Assembly: GCA_024236055.1 (NCBI GenBank)
Contig: JACKLF010000001.1
Coordinates: 310,001-374,000, forward strand
Length of the DNA stretch: 64,000 nt
Direction: 5' to 3'
Source of the DNA: Alphaproteobacteria bacterium
GTDB lineage: Bacteria; Pseudomonadota; Alphaproteobacteria; Micropepsales; Micropepsaceae
Below are positions 17,261 to 26,058 of the stretch, piece by piece. The notes under the pieces are model-generated. The model made no database searches. It was not told the DNA's origin and saw only the letters and a program-made list of their open reading frames with translations. How positions within the stretch are numbered: position 1 is the first letter of the stretch; every line of letters starts with the position of its first letter. A program made the position numbers and the translations under genes.

Positions 17261-18223
17261 ATGCCCGCCGAATGGGAGCCGCATGCCCGCACCTGGATGT
17301 GCTGGCCGTGCCGCGCCGAACTGTGGGGCGATGGCATGGATGCCGCCAAACGGGCCCATGCCGCTGTCGCCCGCGCCATCGCCCGGTTCGAGCCTGTCAC
17401 AATCGCCGCAAATCCCGCCGACGCCAGTGAAGCTTCCGACATGACCGGCGCGGACATCTTTGCGGTTCCGCTTGATGACAGTTGGGCACGTGACATCGGC
17501 CCCACCTTCGTGAAAGACCCTGCTGGCGACAGGGCCGCGATCGGCTGGCGCTTCAATGCCTGGGGCGGCAAGTATGCGCCGTTCGACCGGGACGCCGCCT
17601 TCGCCGCCGCTGCCGCTGCGCAGGCGGGCGTGCCGTTCCATCCCGCCTCCATCATCTGCGAGGGCGGGGCGATCCACAGCGACGGGCAGGGGACGATCCT
17701 GACCACCGAGCAATGCCTGCTGAACCCCAACCGCAATCCCGGCCTGACCCGTGCCGTGGCCGAACAGGTGCTGCACTATGCCATCGGCGCGCGCCGGGTG
17801 ATCTGGCTGGGTGACGGTTTCAGCGATGACGAAACCGACGGCCATGTCGACAATATCGCCTGCTTCGCCAAGCCCGGCACCGTCATCCTGGGCGTGCCCG
17901 ACAGCGCCGACCATCCCGATGCGGCGCCGGTGCGCATCGCCCGCGCCCGCCTGAAAGCGGAGGGGTTCGAGGTCATCGAACTGTTGCAGCCCCGCAATAT
18001 CCGCCGCGACGCCCAGGGCCGGTTGCTGCAAACCAGTTACGTGAACTTCTATCTGTCCAAGGACGGCCTCATCATGCCGTCCTTCGACGATCCCCATGAC
18101 GAACGGGCGCGCGAAACCCTTGCGCTGGCCTTTCCGGGCCGCGATATAACGGTGGTCCCCGCGCTGGACATCGTGGCGGGCGGCGGCGGCATCCACTGTA
18201 TCACCCAGCAGGAACCCCAATGA
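17261..18223 (+). CDS. aguA: Agmatine deiminase
   Basis: Converts agmatine to N-carbamoylputrescine. It has 320 aa of the Porphyromonas-type peptidyl-arginine deiminase fold. Conserved points are WEPHARTWMCWP at the N-terminus, DDSWARDIGPTF, IICEGGAIHSDGQGT, DDETDGHVDNIACF and the C-terminal GGGGIHCITQQ with the nucleophile Cys near residue 314. The stop overlaps the aguB start (ATGA), so the two enzymes of the agmatine-to-putrescine route are coupled. Confidence 0.96.
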   Translation: MPAEWEPHARTWMCWPCRAELWGDGMDAAKRAHAAVARAIARFEPVTIAANPADASEASDMTGADIFAVPLDDSWARDIGPTFVKDPAGDRAAIGWRFNAWGGKYAPFDRDAAFAAAAAAQAGVPFHPASIICEGGAIHSDGQGTILTTEQCLLNPNRNPGLTRAVAEQVLHYAIGARRVIWLGDGFSDDETDGHVDNIACFAKPGTVILGVPDSADHPDAAPVRIARARLKAEGFEVIELLQPRNIRRDAQGRLLQTSYVNFYLSKDGLIMPSFDDPHDERARETLALAFPGRDITVVPALDIVAGGGGIHCITQQEPQ

Positions 18224-19080
18224 GTGAGGTCACCTTCGCCGCCCTGCAATTCGCCGTCACCGCCGACCGCGCCGCCAATATCGCGCGCGCCGAGGCGATG
18301 GTGCGCGACGCGGCGGGGCAGGGCGCCAATGTCATCCTGCTGCCGGAACTGTTCGAGGGGTACTATTTCTGCCAGGACCAGGATGCGGCGCATTTCGCCC
18401 ATGCCGCGCCGTTCGAGGGCAATCCCCTGATCGCCCGCATGTCCGCGCTGGCGAAAGCGTTGAACGTGGTGCTGCCGGTCAGCTTTTTCGAACGCGCCGG
18501 CCATGCCCATTTCAATTCCCTGGCGATGATCGATGCCGACGGCACGGTGCTGGGGCTTTACCGCAAGTCGCACATCCCGGACGGCCCCGGCTATCAGGAG
18601 AAGTTCTATTTCACCCCCGGCGATACCGGCTTTCAGGTCTGGACCACGAAGTTCGGCCGCTTCGGCGTGGCCATCTGCTGGGACCAGTGGTTTCCCGAGG
18701 CCGCCCGCGCCATGGCGCTGATGGGGGCGCAGGCGCTGCTTTATCCCACCGCCATCGGGTCGGAACCGCCGCCCGCACCGCCGTTGGATAGCCGCGATCA
18801 TTGGCGCCGGGTGATGCAGGGCCATGCCGCCGCCAACCTGATGCCGGTGATCGCCGCCAACCGCATCGGCACCGAAAAGCTGACCAGCGAAATCACATTC
18901 TACGGTTCCTCTTTCATCGCCGATGCCACTGGGGCTATCGTGGCCGAACGGGGACGGCAGGATGAAGGCGCGGCCATCGCGCGCTTCGATCTTGCGGCAC
19001 TGGCGCGCCAGCGGGCTTCCTGGGGCCTGTTCCGCGACCGCCGGCCCGATCTTTACGGCATGCTTGGGAGACATGGATGA
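18220..19080 (+). CDS. aguB: N-carbamoylputrescine amidase
   Basis: A nitrilase-superfamily enzyme of 286 aa that hydrolyses N-carbamoylputrescine to putrescine, CO2 and ammonia. The Glu-Lys-Cys triad is visible in LPELFEGYYF, YRKSHIPDGPGYQEKFYF and VAICWDQWFPEAARAMAL. Length and motifs match plant and bacterial AguB closely. The gene is followed, with another 4-base overlap, by a small exported protein, so all three are one transcription unit. It provides putrescine without ornithine decarboxylase, presumably with arginine decarboxylase elsewhere. Confidence 0.96.
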   Translation: MSEVTFAALQFAVTADRAANIARAEAMVRDAAGQGANVILLPELFEGYYFCQDQDAAHFAHAAPFEGNPLIARMSALAKALNVVLPVSFFERAGHAHFNSLAMIDADGTVLGLYRKSHIPDGPGYQEKFYFTPGDTGFQVWTTKFGRFGVAICWDQWFPEAARAMALMGAQALLYPTAIGSEPPPAPPLDSRDHWRRVMQGHAAANLMPVIAANRIGTEKLTSEITFYGSSFIADATGAIVAERGRQDEGAAIARFDLAALARQRASWGLFRDRRPDLYGMLGRHG

Positions 19081-19472
19081 CAGTTGAACGTGTGGGCATT
19101 TGCGCCTTGATCATCGCCGCCGGGCTGGCCGGCCCCGCGCTTGCCCAGGACGAAACCATCGTGGTTTCCTATACCTACAAGAAGACCTACATCACCGATC
19201 CCATGAATGCGGCGATCGACGAGGCGCTGTCCGGCGACGGCTTTGCGCGCCAGGAAACGCCCGATGCCAAGACCATTGTCCTCAGCGTGCCCGGCGGCTG
19301 GCGCTATACCGAGTTCCGCAACAAGGACCATATCGAATTCACGCTGGCCTTCTTCCAGGGCGGCGAAAAGATCGGCCAGGCGGCCGAGGTCTGCCCGGCC
19401 AAGCCGCCCTATGATTGCGCCCAGCAGATCGCATCGGATGTGAAAAGCGCCGCCGCCATCGCCGCGCGCTAG
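19077..19472 (+). CDS. Hypothetical periplasmic protein
   Basis: 131 aa with a signal peptide ending GPALA before QDETIVV (about residue 24). The mature part is about 107 residues, mixed alpha/beta, with only two cysteines (VCPAKPPYDCAQQ), which could form a disulfide. I recognise no family. Its start overlaps the aguB stop by 4 bases and its stop overlaps the convergent dinB stop by 4 bases. Confidence 0.7.
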   Translation: MTVERVGICALIIAAGLAGPALAQDETIVVSYTYKKTYITDPMNAAIDEALSGDGFARQETPDAKTIVLSVPGGWRYTEFRNKDHIEFTLAFFQGGEKIGQAAEVCPAKPPYDCAQQIASDVKSAAAIAAR

Positions 19473-20770
19473 TTCTTTTCTCCGTGACCTTTTGCCTTGA
19501 GGCCTTTTGTTTTCAGGCCCCGGCCGGTGCCCACCGCATCGCCGCCGAATTTCGCGCGGATGCGGTCCATCGCCCGTTCGGCCGCCGCGCGCCGGTCGCT
19601 CTGGCCGTCGATCAGGCTCTTGGGATCGGCGCTGCTGGCGGGGGCCAGGTTGGCGATCCCCACCCCCAGCAGGCGAAAGCGTGTGCCATTGGCCTCGCGC
19701 TTCAGCGCCGCCTGCGCGGTACGAAAGATGCGGTCGGCCAGTTGCGTGGGTGCGTCCAGCGTGTGGCTGCGGGTCTTCAGGCGAAAGTCGGCGGTCTTCA
19801 GTTTCAGCACCACGGTATGGCCGGCCAGGTCCAGCGTCTTGGCCCGGGCCGACACCCGCTCGGCCTGCCGCCACAAAATTTTCTCCAGCTCGGCATAGGC
19901 GGCGATGTCGCTGTTGAAGGTCGTTTCCGATGAGATGGTCTTCATCTCACCGCCGGGATCGACGGGGCGATTGTCCTGGGCATTGGCCATGCGCGACAGC
20001 CACAGCCCGCTGGCGCTATAGCGGCGCGCCAGCTCCTTGGGATCGGCATCCTGCAACTGGCCGATGGTGGTGAAGCCGTCGCGCGCCAGCCGCGCCTGGG
20101 TCGCCTTGCCCGCGCCGCGGATCATGCCCAGCGGTTTGTCACGCAGGAACGACTTGGCCTCGGCCAGGCCGATCACCGCGAAGCCGCGCGGCTTGTCCAG
20201 GTCTGACGCCAGCTTGGCCAGGAACTTGTTGCCCGACAGCCCCACCGAGACGGTGATGCCGATCTCCTTTTCGATGCGCGCCGTCAGCCTGGCCATGGTG
20301 CGCGCCGGGCTCATGTGATGAATGCGCGCCGTTCCCGACAGGTCCAGATAGGCTTCGTCCAGCGACAAGGGCTCCACCAGCGGGGTCAGCGCCTGCATCA
20401 TCTCGCGGATCTGGCGCGACACCGCGGCGTAATGGCTGTGGCGGGGCTTCAGAACCACCGCCTGCGGGCACAGCTTCTTTGCCTGGAACATCGGCATGGC
20501 CGAATGCACGCCGTATTTGCGCGCGATATAGCAGCAGGTCGAGACCACGCCGCGCACCTCGCCGCCAACGATCAGCGGCTTGTCCTTCAGCGCAGGATCG
20601 TCGCGCTTTTCGATGGCGGCATAGAAGGCGTCGCAATCCAGGTGCGCGATGGCCAGGCTTTCCAGTTCGGGATGGGCCAGGATGCGTGTCGAACCGCAGG
20701 CGGAACAGGGCGCATCGGCCTTCGCGTCGCTCAGGCAGTCGCGGCAAAAGGCCGGCCAGTCAGACAGCAT
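19469..20770 (-). CDS. dinB: DNA polymerase IV (Y-family, translesion) with N-terminal zinc-finger-like segment
   Basis: 433 aa from ATG 20770; a longer in-frame start at 20821 would run further into the ROK gene. The first residues carry two Cys pairs (FCRDCL and CSACGST), a zinc-finger-like extension. The polymerase core follows with catalytic carboxylates in AHLDCDAFYAAIE and SLDEAYLDLSG. It also has RKYGVHSAMPMFQAKKLCP, the helix-hairpin-helix region MIRGAGKATQARLARDGFTT, and a little-finger domain with SSETTFNSD. It copies damaged templates. Its start overlaps the end of the ROK kinase by 11 bases. Confidence 0.94.
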   Translation of the reverse strand: MLSDWPAFCRDCLSDAKADAPCSACGSTRILAHPELESLAIAHLDCDAFYAAIEKRDDPALKDKPLIVGGEVRGVVSTCCYIARKYGVHSAMPMFQAKKLCPQAVVLKPRHSHYAAVSRQIREMMQALTPLVEPLSLDEAYLDLSGTARIHHMSPARTMARLTARIEKEIGITVSVGLSGNKFLAKLASDLDKPRGFAVIGLAEAKSFLRDKPLGMIRGAGKATQARLARDGFTTIGQLQDADPKELARRYSASGLWLSRMANAQDNRPVDPGGEMKTISSETTFNSDIAAYAELEKILWRQAERVSARAKTLDLAGHTVVLKLKTADFRLKTRSHTLDAPTQLADRIFRTAQAALKREANGTRFRLLGVGIANLAPASSADPKSLIDGQSDRRAAAERAMDRIRAKFGGDAVGTGRGLKTKGLKAKGHGEKN

Positions 20771-21680
20771 CGTTTTGCGGCCACAACCACGCCGCACCGC
20801 GAACCCCGCTGGCGTCGCCATGACGGTTTTTCACGATCCGCGGCGGCGCTTCCAGGGTAAAGGCATAATGCTCCACCAGCGCCGGCAGGTCGCGATACAG
20901 GCGCGCCACGTTCGATACCCCGCCGCCCAGCACGATGACATCGGGATCGACGATGTTGCACACCACCGCCAACCCACGCGCCAGCCGGTCGACCAGCCGG
21001 TCCATCGCCGCCTGTTCGCTGCGGCCGGTGGACGCGGCGATCTGGTCCGCCGGTGCGTCCTGTCCGGTCATGCGGCGAAAGTCCGCCGTCAGCCCGGTTC
21101 CGCTGCACCACACCTCCATGCAGCCGCGCTTGCCACAGTAACAGGCCGGCGCATCCTGCATCTCGTCCCGGTCCGGCCAGGGCAGGGGCATGTGGCCCCA
21201 TTCGCCGCCCACGCCATGCGCCCCGATCAGCGCCTGTCCGCCAATCACCAGTCCGCCGCCCACGCCCGTCCCGGCAATTACCCCGAACACCACATGCGCG
21301 CCCTGGCCCGCGCCGTCCTGGGCTTCCGACAGGGCAAAGCAGTTGGCGTCATTGGCCAGACGGATGGGCCGCTCCAGCGCCTGTTCCAGCGCCGCGCGCA
21401 GCGGCTGGCCGTTCAGCCAGGTGGAGTTGGCGTTCTTGACCGTGCCGCCCGCCGTTTCGCAGCCCGGAATGGCCAGGCCCACGCTGCCGCGACGGCCCAG
21501 CGCGCTTTCCGCCTCGGCCACCAGCGCGGCAATGCCGGCGACCGTGCCGGCAAAATCGCGCGGTGTGGGTATCCGCCTGCGCCACAATTCGGCGCCATCG
21601 GGGCCCAGGGCCAGCAATTCGGTCTTGGTGCCGCCCAGGTCCAGCCCAATCCGCATTCGAGGCCGCATGTCCGTGCTCAT
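20760..21680 (-). CDS. ROK family sugar kinase (fructokinase/mannokinase-like)
   Basis: 306 aa. The ATP-binding motif is DLGGTKTELLALG near the N-terminus. The ROK signature is GVIAGTGVGGGLVIGGQALIG followed by GVGGEWGHMPLP. The zinc site is CYCGKRGCMEVWCSGTGL. VIVLGGGVSN provides the second phosphate loop. Sugar specificity cannot be fixed from sequence; the closest pattern is the Mak/fructokinase type. It overlaps DUF3572 by 4 bases upstream and dinB downstream. Confidence 0.92.
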   Translation of the reverse strand: MSTDMRPRMRIGLDLGGTKTELLALGPDGAELWRRRIPTPRDFAGTVAGIAALVAEAESALGRRGSVGLAIPGCETAGGTVKNANSTWLNGQPLRAALEQALERPIRLANDANCFALSEAQDGAGQGAHVVFGVIAGTGVGGGLVIGGQALIGAHGVGGEWGHMPLPWPDRDEMQDAPACYCGKRGCMEVWCSGTGLTADFRRMTGQDAPADQIAASTGRSEQAAMDRLVDRLARGLAVVCNIVDPDVIVLGGGVSNVARLYRDLPALVEHYAFTLEAPPRIVKNRHGDASGVRGAAWLWPQNDAV

Positions 21681-21943
21681 TCGGGCGCGCCCCCCAGCAC
21701 ATGCCGCGCCTGGTGCAGGGCCTCGGGCTTGACCTGCACGTCCTCGCAGAAGCGCAGCATCAGGTCCTCCTGGCCCAGCAGGAACTCGATCACGGCCAGT
21801 TGCATGTCGGGGCTGCCCGCGGCCTGGCGCAGGGCGCCGATATCGGCCCCCGACAGGGACAGGAAACGGGTCAGGGCGTCTTCGTCCCCGGCCAGCCAGC
21901 CCAGGCCCTCCAGGCTGAGAATCTCGGCGCGTTCCGGGGTCAT
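21677..21943 (-). CDS. DUF3572 family protein
   Basis: 88 aa, all helical, acidic, with no signal peptide. Family blocks are ALEGLGWLAGDEDALTRFL-like (SLEGLGWLAGDEDALTRFLS) and MQLAVIEFLLGQEDLMLRFC, followed by EALHQARHVLGG. These small proteins occur in Alphaproteobacteria and have no known function. It is the first gene of a DUF3572-ROK-dinB unit with overlapping ends. Confidence 0.88.
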   Translation of the reverse strand: MTPERAEILSLEGLGWLAGDEDALTRFLSLSGADIGALRQAAGSPDMQLAVIEFLLGQEDLMLRFCEDVQVKPEALHQARHVLGGAPE

Positions 21944-22196
21944 GGCGCTGTTATAGCGGGGGCCACCCGGCGATCAAATCGGCCATCGGCTCCGGGGAAC
22001 CCGCCGGGCCCCCAAAAGCCGTGCCGGGGCAGGCACTTGGCCACCCGATCAGGGGAGGGCGCCGCCGTCCACCGTCAAGGGAGCGTTAAGACATATTCCC
22101 TAATACTGCGCGGGAGCCAGAAGCCGTCCGGGCGCTGGAGATTTGGCGCCAGTATGCGCCAGGGAAAGGCGCTGCGACGTGCCGGAGAGTAATATC

Positions 22197-22571
22197 ATGG
22201 ACGCCAAGACCAAGACGGTTCTGATCGTGGAGGACAATGAGCTCAACATGAAGCTCTTCCACGACCTGCTCGACGCCCACGGTTACAACATCCTGCAGAC
22301 CAAGGACGGCATGGAGGCGCTGGACATCGCCCGCGAGCACCATCCCGACCTGATCCTGATGGACATCCAGCTTCCCGAAGTCTCGGGCCTGGAAGTCACC
22401 AAGTGGCTCAAGGAAGACGATTCCCTGAAAGCCATTCCCGTCGTTGCCGTCACCGCCTTCGCGATGAAGGGCGACGAGGAAGTCATCCGCCAGGGCGGAT
22501 GCGAAGCCTATATCTCCAAGCCCATCTCGGTTACCAGCTTCCTGGACACCGTGCGGCAGTTCATCGGCTAG
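22197..22571 (+). CDS. divK: Single-domain response regulator DivK
   Basis: 124 aa, only a receiver domain. The acidic pair is VEDNE, the phospho-acceptor is Asp56 in LILMDIQLP, a Thr/Ala switch is in VVAVTAFAMKG, and the Lys is in YISKPIS. In Caulobacter-type bacteria DivK takes phosphate from DivJ/PleC and controls the CckA-CtrA pathway and cell fate. The start ATG 22197 has GGAGAG upstream. pleD follows after 4 bp, the classic divK-pleD operon. Confidence 0.95.
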   Translation: MDAKTKTVLIVEDNELNMKLFHDLLDAHGYNILQTKDGMEALDIAREHHPDLILMDIQLPEVSGLEVTKWLKEDDSLKAIPVVAVTAFAMKGDEEVIRQGGCEAYISKPISVTSFLDTVRQFIG

Positions 22572-22575
22572 ACCG

Positions 22576-23946
22576 ATGACAGCACGGGTTCTGGTCGTCG
22601 ATGACATCCTCTCCAACGTCAAGCTTCTCGAAGCCAAGCTGACGGCGGAATATTTCGAGGTCGTCACCGCCTTCAACGGTCTGGAATGCCTGGCTCGCAT
22701 GGACGAGCAGGTGCCGGACATCGTCCTGCTGGACGTGATGATGCCCGGCATGGACGGGTTCGAGGTCTGCCGCCGCATCAAGGCCAACCCCAGGACCGCC
22801 CATGTGCCCGTGGTGATGGTCACCGCGCTGGACCAGCCGTCGGACCGCGTCGCCGGCCTGGAGGCAGGCGCCGACGATTTCCTGACCAAGCCGGTCGATG
22901 ATTCCGCGCTGTTCGCCCGCGTGCGGTCGCTGGTGCGCCTGAAGCTGATGACCGACGAGCTTCGCATGCGCGAGACCACCGGTCAGGGCATGGGCCTGAT
23001 CGACCCGGCCGAGACGCTGACCGACAACAGCCTGACCGGCCGCATCCTGGTGATCGAGGACCGCGCCGAATCCGTGGCCTGGTTCACCGGCGCGCTGACG
23101 CCGCTGCACCAGGTTGCCTCTGCCGACACCTTCGAGGAAGCGCTGGTGCGCGTGAAGGGCGGCGATTTCGACCTGATCGTGGTGTCCCTGGGCATGCGCG
23201 GCTTTGACGGCCTGCGCCTGTGCTCGCAGTTGCGCTCGCTGCCCGAAGGCCGCCATGTGCCGATCCTGGTGGTGGTGTCCGACGGCGACAAGCGCAAGCT
23301 GACCCAGGCGCTGGAAATGGGCGTCAACGACTACCTGACCCGCCCGGTCGACAAGAACGAGCTGGTTGCGCGCGTGCGCACCCAGCTTCGCAAGAAGCGC
23401 TATGCCGACCGGCTGCGCCACAATGTGCAGCTTTCGCTGGAGATGGCGATCACCGACCAGCTCACCGGCCTGCACAATCGCCGTTACATGAGCCGCCATC
23501 TCGACAACCTGATCGACAATGCGCGCCGCAACGAACGCCCGCTGGCCTTCGTCATCATGGACATCGACTATTTCAAGCAGGTCAACGACACCCACGGCCA
23601 TGACATCGGCGACGAGGTGCTGAAGGAATTTGCCGGCCGCATCGCCGCCAATGTGCGCGGCATCGACCTGGCCTGCCGCTATGGCGGCGAGGAATTCGTG
23701 GTCGCCATGCCCGACACCGACCTGGCCTTCGCCACCAACATTGCCGAGCGCCTGCGCCAGTCGATCGAGACCACGCCGGTCAAGATCAGCCGCGCGCCCG
23801 GCCAGCTGAACATCACCATCTCCATCGGCATCGCCCGTCTGGAGGGTGCGGACGACAGCGCCGAAAAGCTGCTGCACCGCGCCGACCAGGCCCTGTACCG
23901 CGCCAAGCGTTCGGGCCGTAACCGCGTGGTTTCCGACGCCGCCTGA
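22576..23946 (+). CDS. pleD: Diguanylate cyclase response regulator PleD
   Basis: 456 aa, REC-REC-GGDEF. The first receiver has phospho-acceptor Asp53 (LLDVMMPGMDG). The second (about 152-280) has Ser in place of the Asp (LIVVSLGMRG), as in other PleD adaptor receivers. The cyclase domain (about 290-456) has active-site GGEEF in RYGGEEFVVAMP, with the product-inhibition motif RxxD (RGID) five residues before it. It makes c-di-GMP when phosphorylated and drives the motile-to-sessile switch. A palindromic repeat that may act as terminator follows directly. Confidence 0.96.
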   Translation: MTARVLVVDDILSNVKLLEAKLTAEYFEVVTAFNGLECLARMDEQVPDIVLLDVMMPGMDGFEVCRRIKANPRTAHVPVVMVTALDQPSDRVAGLEAGADDFLTKPVDDSALFARVRSLVRLKLMTDELRMRETTGQGMGLIDPAETLTDNSLTGRILVIEDRAESVAWFTGALTPLHQVASADTFEEALVRVKGGDFDLIVVSLGMRGFDGLRLCSQLRSLPEGRHVPILVVVSDGDKRKLTQALEMGVNDYLTRPVDKNELVARVRTQLRKKRYADRLRHNVQLSLEMAITDQLTGLHNRRYMSRHLDNLIDNARRNERPLAFVIMDIDYFKQVNDTHGHDIGDEVLKEFAGRIAANVRGIDLACRYGGEEFVVAMPDTDLAFATNIAERLRQSIETTPVKISRAPGQLNITISIGIARLEGADDSAEKLLHRADQALYRAKRSGRNRVVSDAA

Positions 23947-23958
23947 CTTGACGGGTAA

Positions 23959-24067
23959 CCCCCTCCGGCCTTCGCAACTTTGCTCTGGGGCGGCGCACTT
24001 TGTGTGCCGCCCCTTCGCGTTGCTACGGCCATCTCCCCCTTTTGAGCGCTTCGCGCAAAGGGGGAGG
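23959..24067 (+). repeat. Two-hairpin palindromic repeat after pleD
   Basis: It starts CCCCCTCCGGCCTTCG. Hairpin 1 is GGGGCGGCGCAC-TTT-GTGTGCCGCCCC. Hairpin 2 is CTCCCCCTTT (24033-24042) with AAAGGGGGAG (24057-24066), holding an inner GCGC-TTC-GCGC. It belongs to the same family as the element inside dgt. It probably ends pleD transcription. Confidence 0.75.
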
Positions 24068-24133
24068 CGGGCCTGTGTTTGCGTCAACACGCGATTGCGT
24101 TAGCCTCCAAGCAACAACAAGACGGGGAAACGC

Positions 24134-25327
24134 ATGCGCCACACCCTAGCCGCGCTGTTCCTGCTGGCCGCCGCGCCCGCATTGGCTGAGGACGCCACAC
24201 CTGAAACGGCGCCGCCGGTCACCGCACCTTTCACCATCCATCACATCGCGCGGGACATTGCCGGCGGCTATTCCGCCGCCGTCGCCGACTTCAACGGGGA
24301 CGGCAGGCCCGATGTCGTGGCGCTGGGCCTGAATGCCGACCGGATCAACTGGTACGAGAACCCTGCATGGACGCCGCACCTGGTCATCACCGAACCGGAC
24401 GCCCCCAAGCCCGTCTATCTGGACGCCGCCGACATCGACGGCGACGGCAAGCCCGAAATCCTGCTCGCCTATCATTTCAACACCGACCCGCACAAAGACA
24501 CCGGCGCCATCGCCATCCTGCACGAGGACGGCAAGGGCGCCTGGAAAGTCCTGCGCACCATCGACCAGGTGCCCACCACCCACCGCGTCCGCTTCGCCGA
24601 CGTGGAGGGTAACGGCAGGCTGGCGGTGATCGTGGCGCCAATCCTGGCGGGCACCGCCACCGGCTTTCCCGACCCCGACCGCAATGTGACGCCGCTTTAC
24701 GTCTATCGCCCGGACAAGGACTGGAAGCGCGAAACCATCACCCTGGAAAACCACGGCGTCGTGCACGGTCTGACCATCGCCGACTGGGACGGCGATGGCC
24801 GCGATGACATCATCACCTCCGGCTATTCGGGCACTTACGCGCACATGCTGCACGACGGCCATTGGGACCGCGTGCTGCTGACCAAAGGCAGGGATGCGCC
24901 CTGGCCGGGCGGCGGCAGCGGCGAATCCGCCATCGGGCATTTCAACGGCAAAAAATTCTTCGTCACCATCGAACCCTTCCACGGCAACATGGTGGTGGTG
25001 CACATGCCTGATGAAAAAGATGGATATACGCGCCAGGTGATCGACGACACGCTCAAGGGCGGCCATGCCCTGGCGCTGGTCGATGTCGATAATGATGGCC
25101 GGCCGGAAATTGTCGCCGGCGGCAACGGCCTCACCGCGGGCCTGTTCTTCTACAAGGCCAATGCCGATGGCACCGTCTGGACGCGCCATCTGATGGACAG
25201 TGAAATGTCGCCCGCCGGTTGTCTTGTGAAGGACATGAAACACACGGGCCGCGCCACCGATGTCGTCTGCCAGGACCAGCGCGCGCCTTTCTGGCTCACC
25301 TGGTACGAATATAACGGGCCGGGCTAG
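24134..25327 (+). CDS. Exported FG-GAP/VCBS repeat protein
   Basis: 397 aa with a signal peptide (MRHTLAALFLLAAAPALAE). The body consists of FG-GAP/VCBS-type repeats with calcium-binding loops: AVADFNGDGRPDVVALGL, DAADIDGDGKPEILLAY, IADWDGDGRDDIITSG and LVDVDNDGRPEIVAGG, spaced by about 60-100 residues. This suggests a beta-propeller. Such proteins bind ligands at the cell surface or carry sugar-active domains, but no catalytic motif is seen here. It overlaps the convergent FrnE-like gene by 4 bases. Confidence 0.88.
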   Translation: MRHTLAALFLLAAAPALAEDATPETAPPVTAPFTIHHIARDIAGGYSAAVADFNGDGRPDVVALGLNADRINWYENPAWTPHLVITEPDAPKPVYLDAADIDGDGKPEILLAYHFNTDPHKDTGAIAILHEDGKGAWKVLRTIDQVPTTHRVRFADVEGNGRLAVIVAPILAGTATGFPDPDRNVTPLYVYRPDKDWKRETITLENHGVVHGLTIADWDGDGRDDIITSGYSGTYAHMLHDGHWDRVLLTKGRDAPWPGGGSGESAIGHFNGKKFFVTIEPFHGNMVVVHMPDEKDGYTRQVIDDTLKGGHALALVDVDNDGRPEIVAGGNGLTAGLFFYKANADGTVWTRHLMDSEMSPAGCLVKDMKHTGRATDVVCQDQRAPFWLTWYEYNGPG

Positions 25328-25989
25328 GCCTCTTCGGCGTCGTCCGCGTCCGGCCCGGCCTCGGCCATCTCCAGCGCCTTGTCGATCGCGCTGGCCAGCA
25401 CTTCGGGCTCGCGCGCGCCCGACACCGCCACCCGCCCGCCAAAGATGAAGGCGGGCACGCCGGTCACGCCGATCTCGCGCGCAAGCTGATCCTCGCGCTC
25501 GACCAGCGCGGTATCCTCGTCGCCTTCCAGAAGCCGGGCCACTTCCACCCCGTCCATGCCGCAAAAGTCGGCAATGTCCGACAGAATTCGAATGTCGCCG
25601 ATATCCTCGCCATTCTCGAAATAGGCGATGAACAGCCGCTCCACCACATCGTCCTGCACGCCCGCCGCCTCGGCCCAGCGCACCAGCCGGTGCGAGCGCA
25701 GCGTGTCGGGCCGCCAGCGGATGGCGGCGAAATCGAACTCGATGCCTTCCTTGGCGCCTTCCGCGGCGATGATGGCGTCCATCTGGGCGATCTGCGCGTC
25801 GCCGCCGAACTTGGCCTTCATATAGGCGTCGCGCGCCATGCCTTCGGGCGGCATGCTGGGGTCCAGCCGGAAGGGCCGCCATTTCACCTCGAACTCGATG
25901 CGCGGGCGCAGCGCCATGGCACGGGCCAGCCGCCGCTTGCCGATGAAGCACCAGGGGCAGACGGTGTCGGAAATCACGTCGATTTGCAT
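25324..25989 (-). CDS. DsbA-family oxidoreductase, FrnE-like
   Basis: 221 aa, cytosolic (no signal peptide), beginning MQIDVISDTVCPWCFIGKRR with the CPWC redox motif at residues 11-14. Downstream blocks KWRPFRLDPSMPPEGMARDAY, ADFCGMDGVEVARLL and IGVTGVPAFIFGGRVAVSGA match the FrnE/2-hydroxychromene-2-carboxylate isomerase-like group, which has a DsbA fold. The natural substrate is unknown; Deinococcus FrnE is a disulfide isomerase. The C-terminal tail is acidic. Confidence 0.9.
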   Translation of the reverse strand: MQIDVISDTVCPWCFIGKRRLARAMALRPRIEFEVKWRPFRLDPSMPPEGMARDAYMKAKFGGDAQIAQMDAIIAAEGAKEGIEFDFAAIRWRPDTLRSHRLVRWAEAAGVQDDVVERLFIAYFENGEDIGDIRILSDIADFCGMDGVEVARLLEGDEDTALVEREDQLAREIGVTGVPAFIFGGRVAVSGAREPEVLASAIDKALEMAEAGPDADDAEEA

Positions 25990-26058
25990 AGAGGCCTCCT
26001 CATTCCGGTCTAGACCGCCGAGGTCCCCAAGTAAAATGCAATGCGGCCAATGCAGGAC

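Noticed and set aside
21950..22140. Possible further palindromic repeat upstream of divK
   Set aside because: There are GC-rich stretches with GTGCC/GGCAC and GGGGGCC/GGGCCCC pairs, but the CCCCCTCCGG and CTCCCCC cores of the family are missing.
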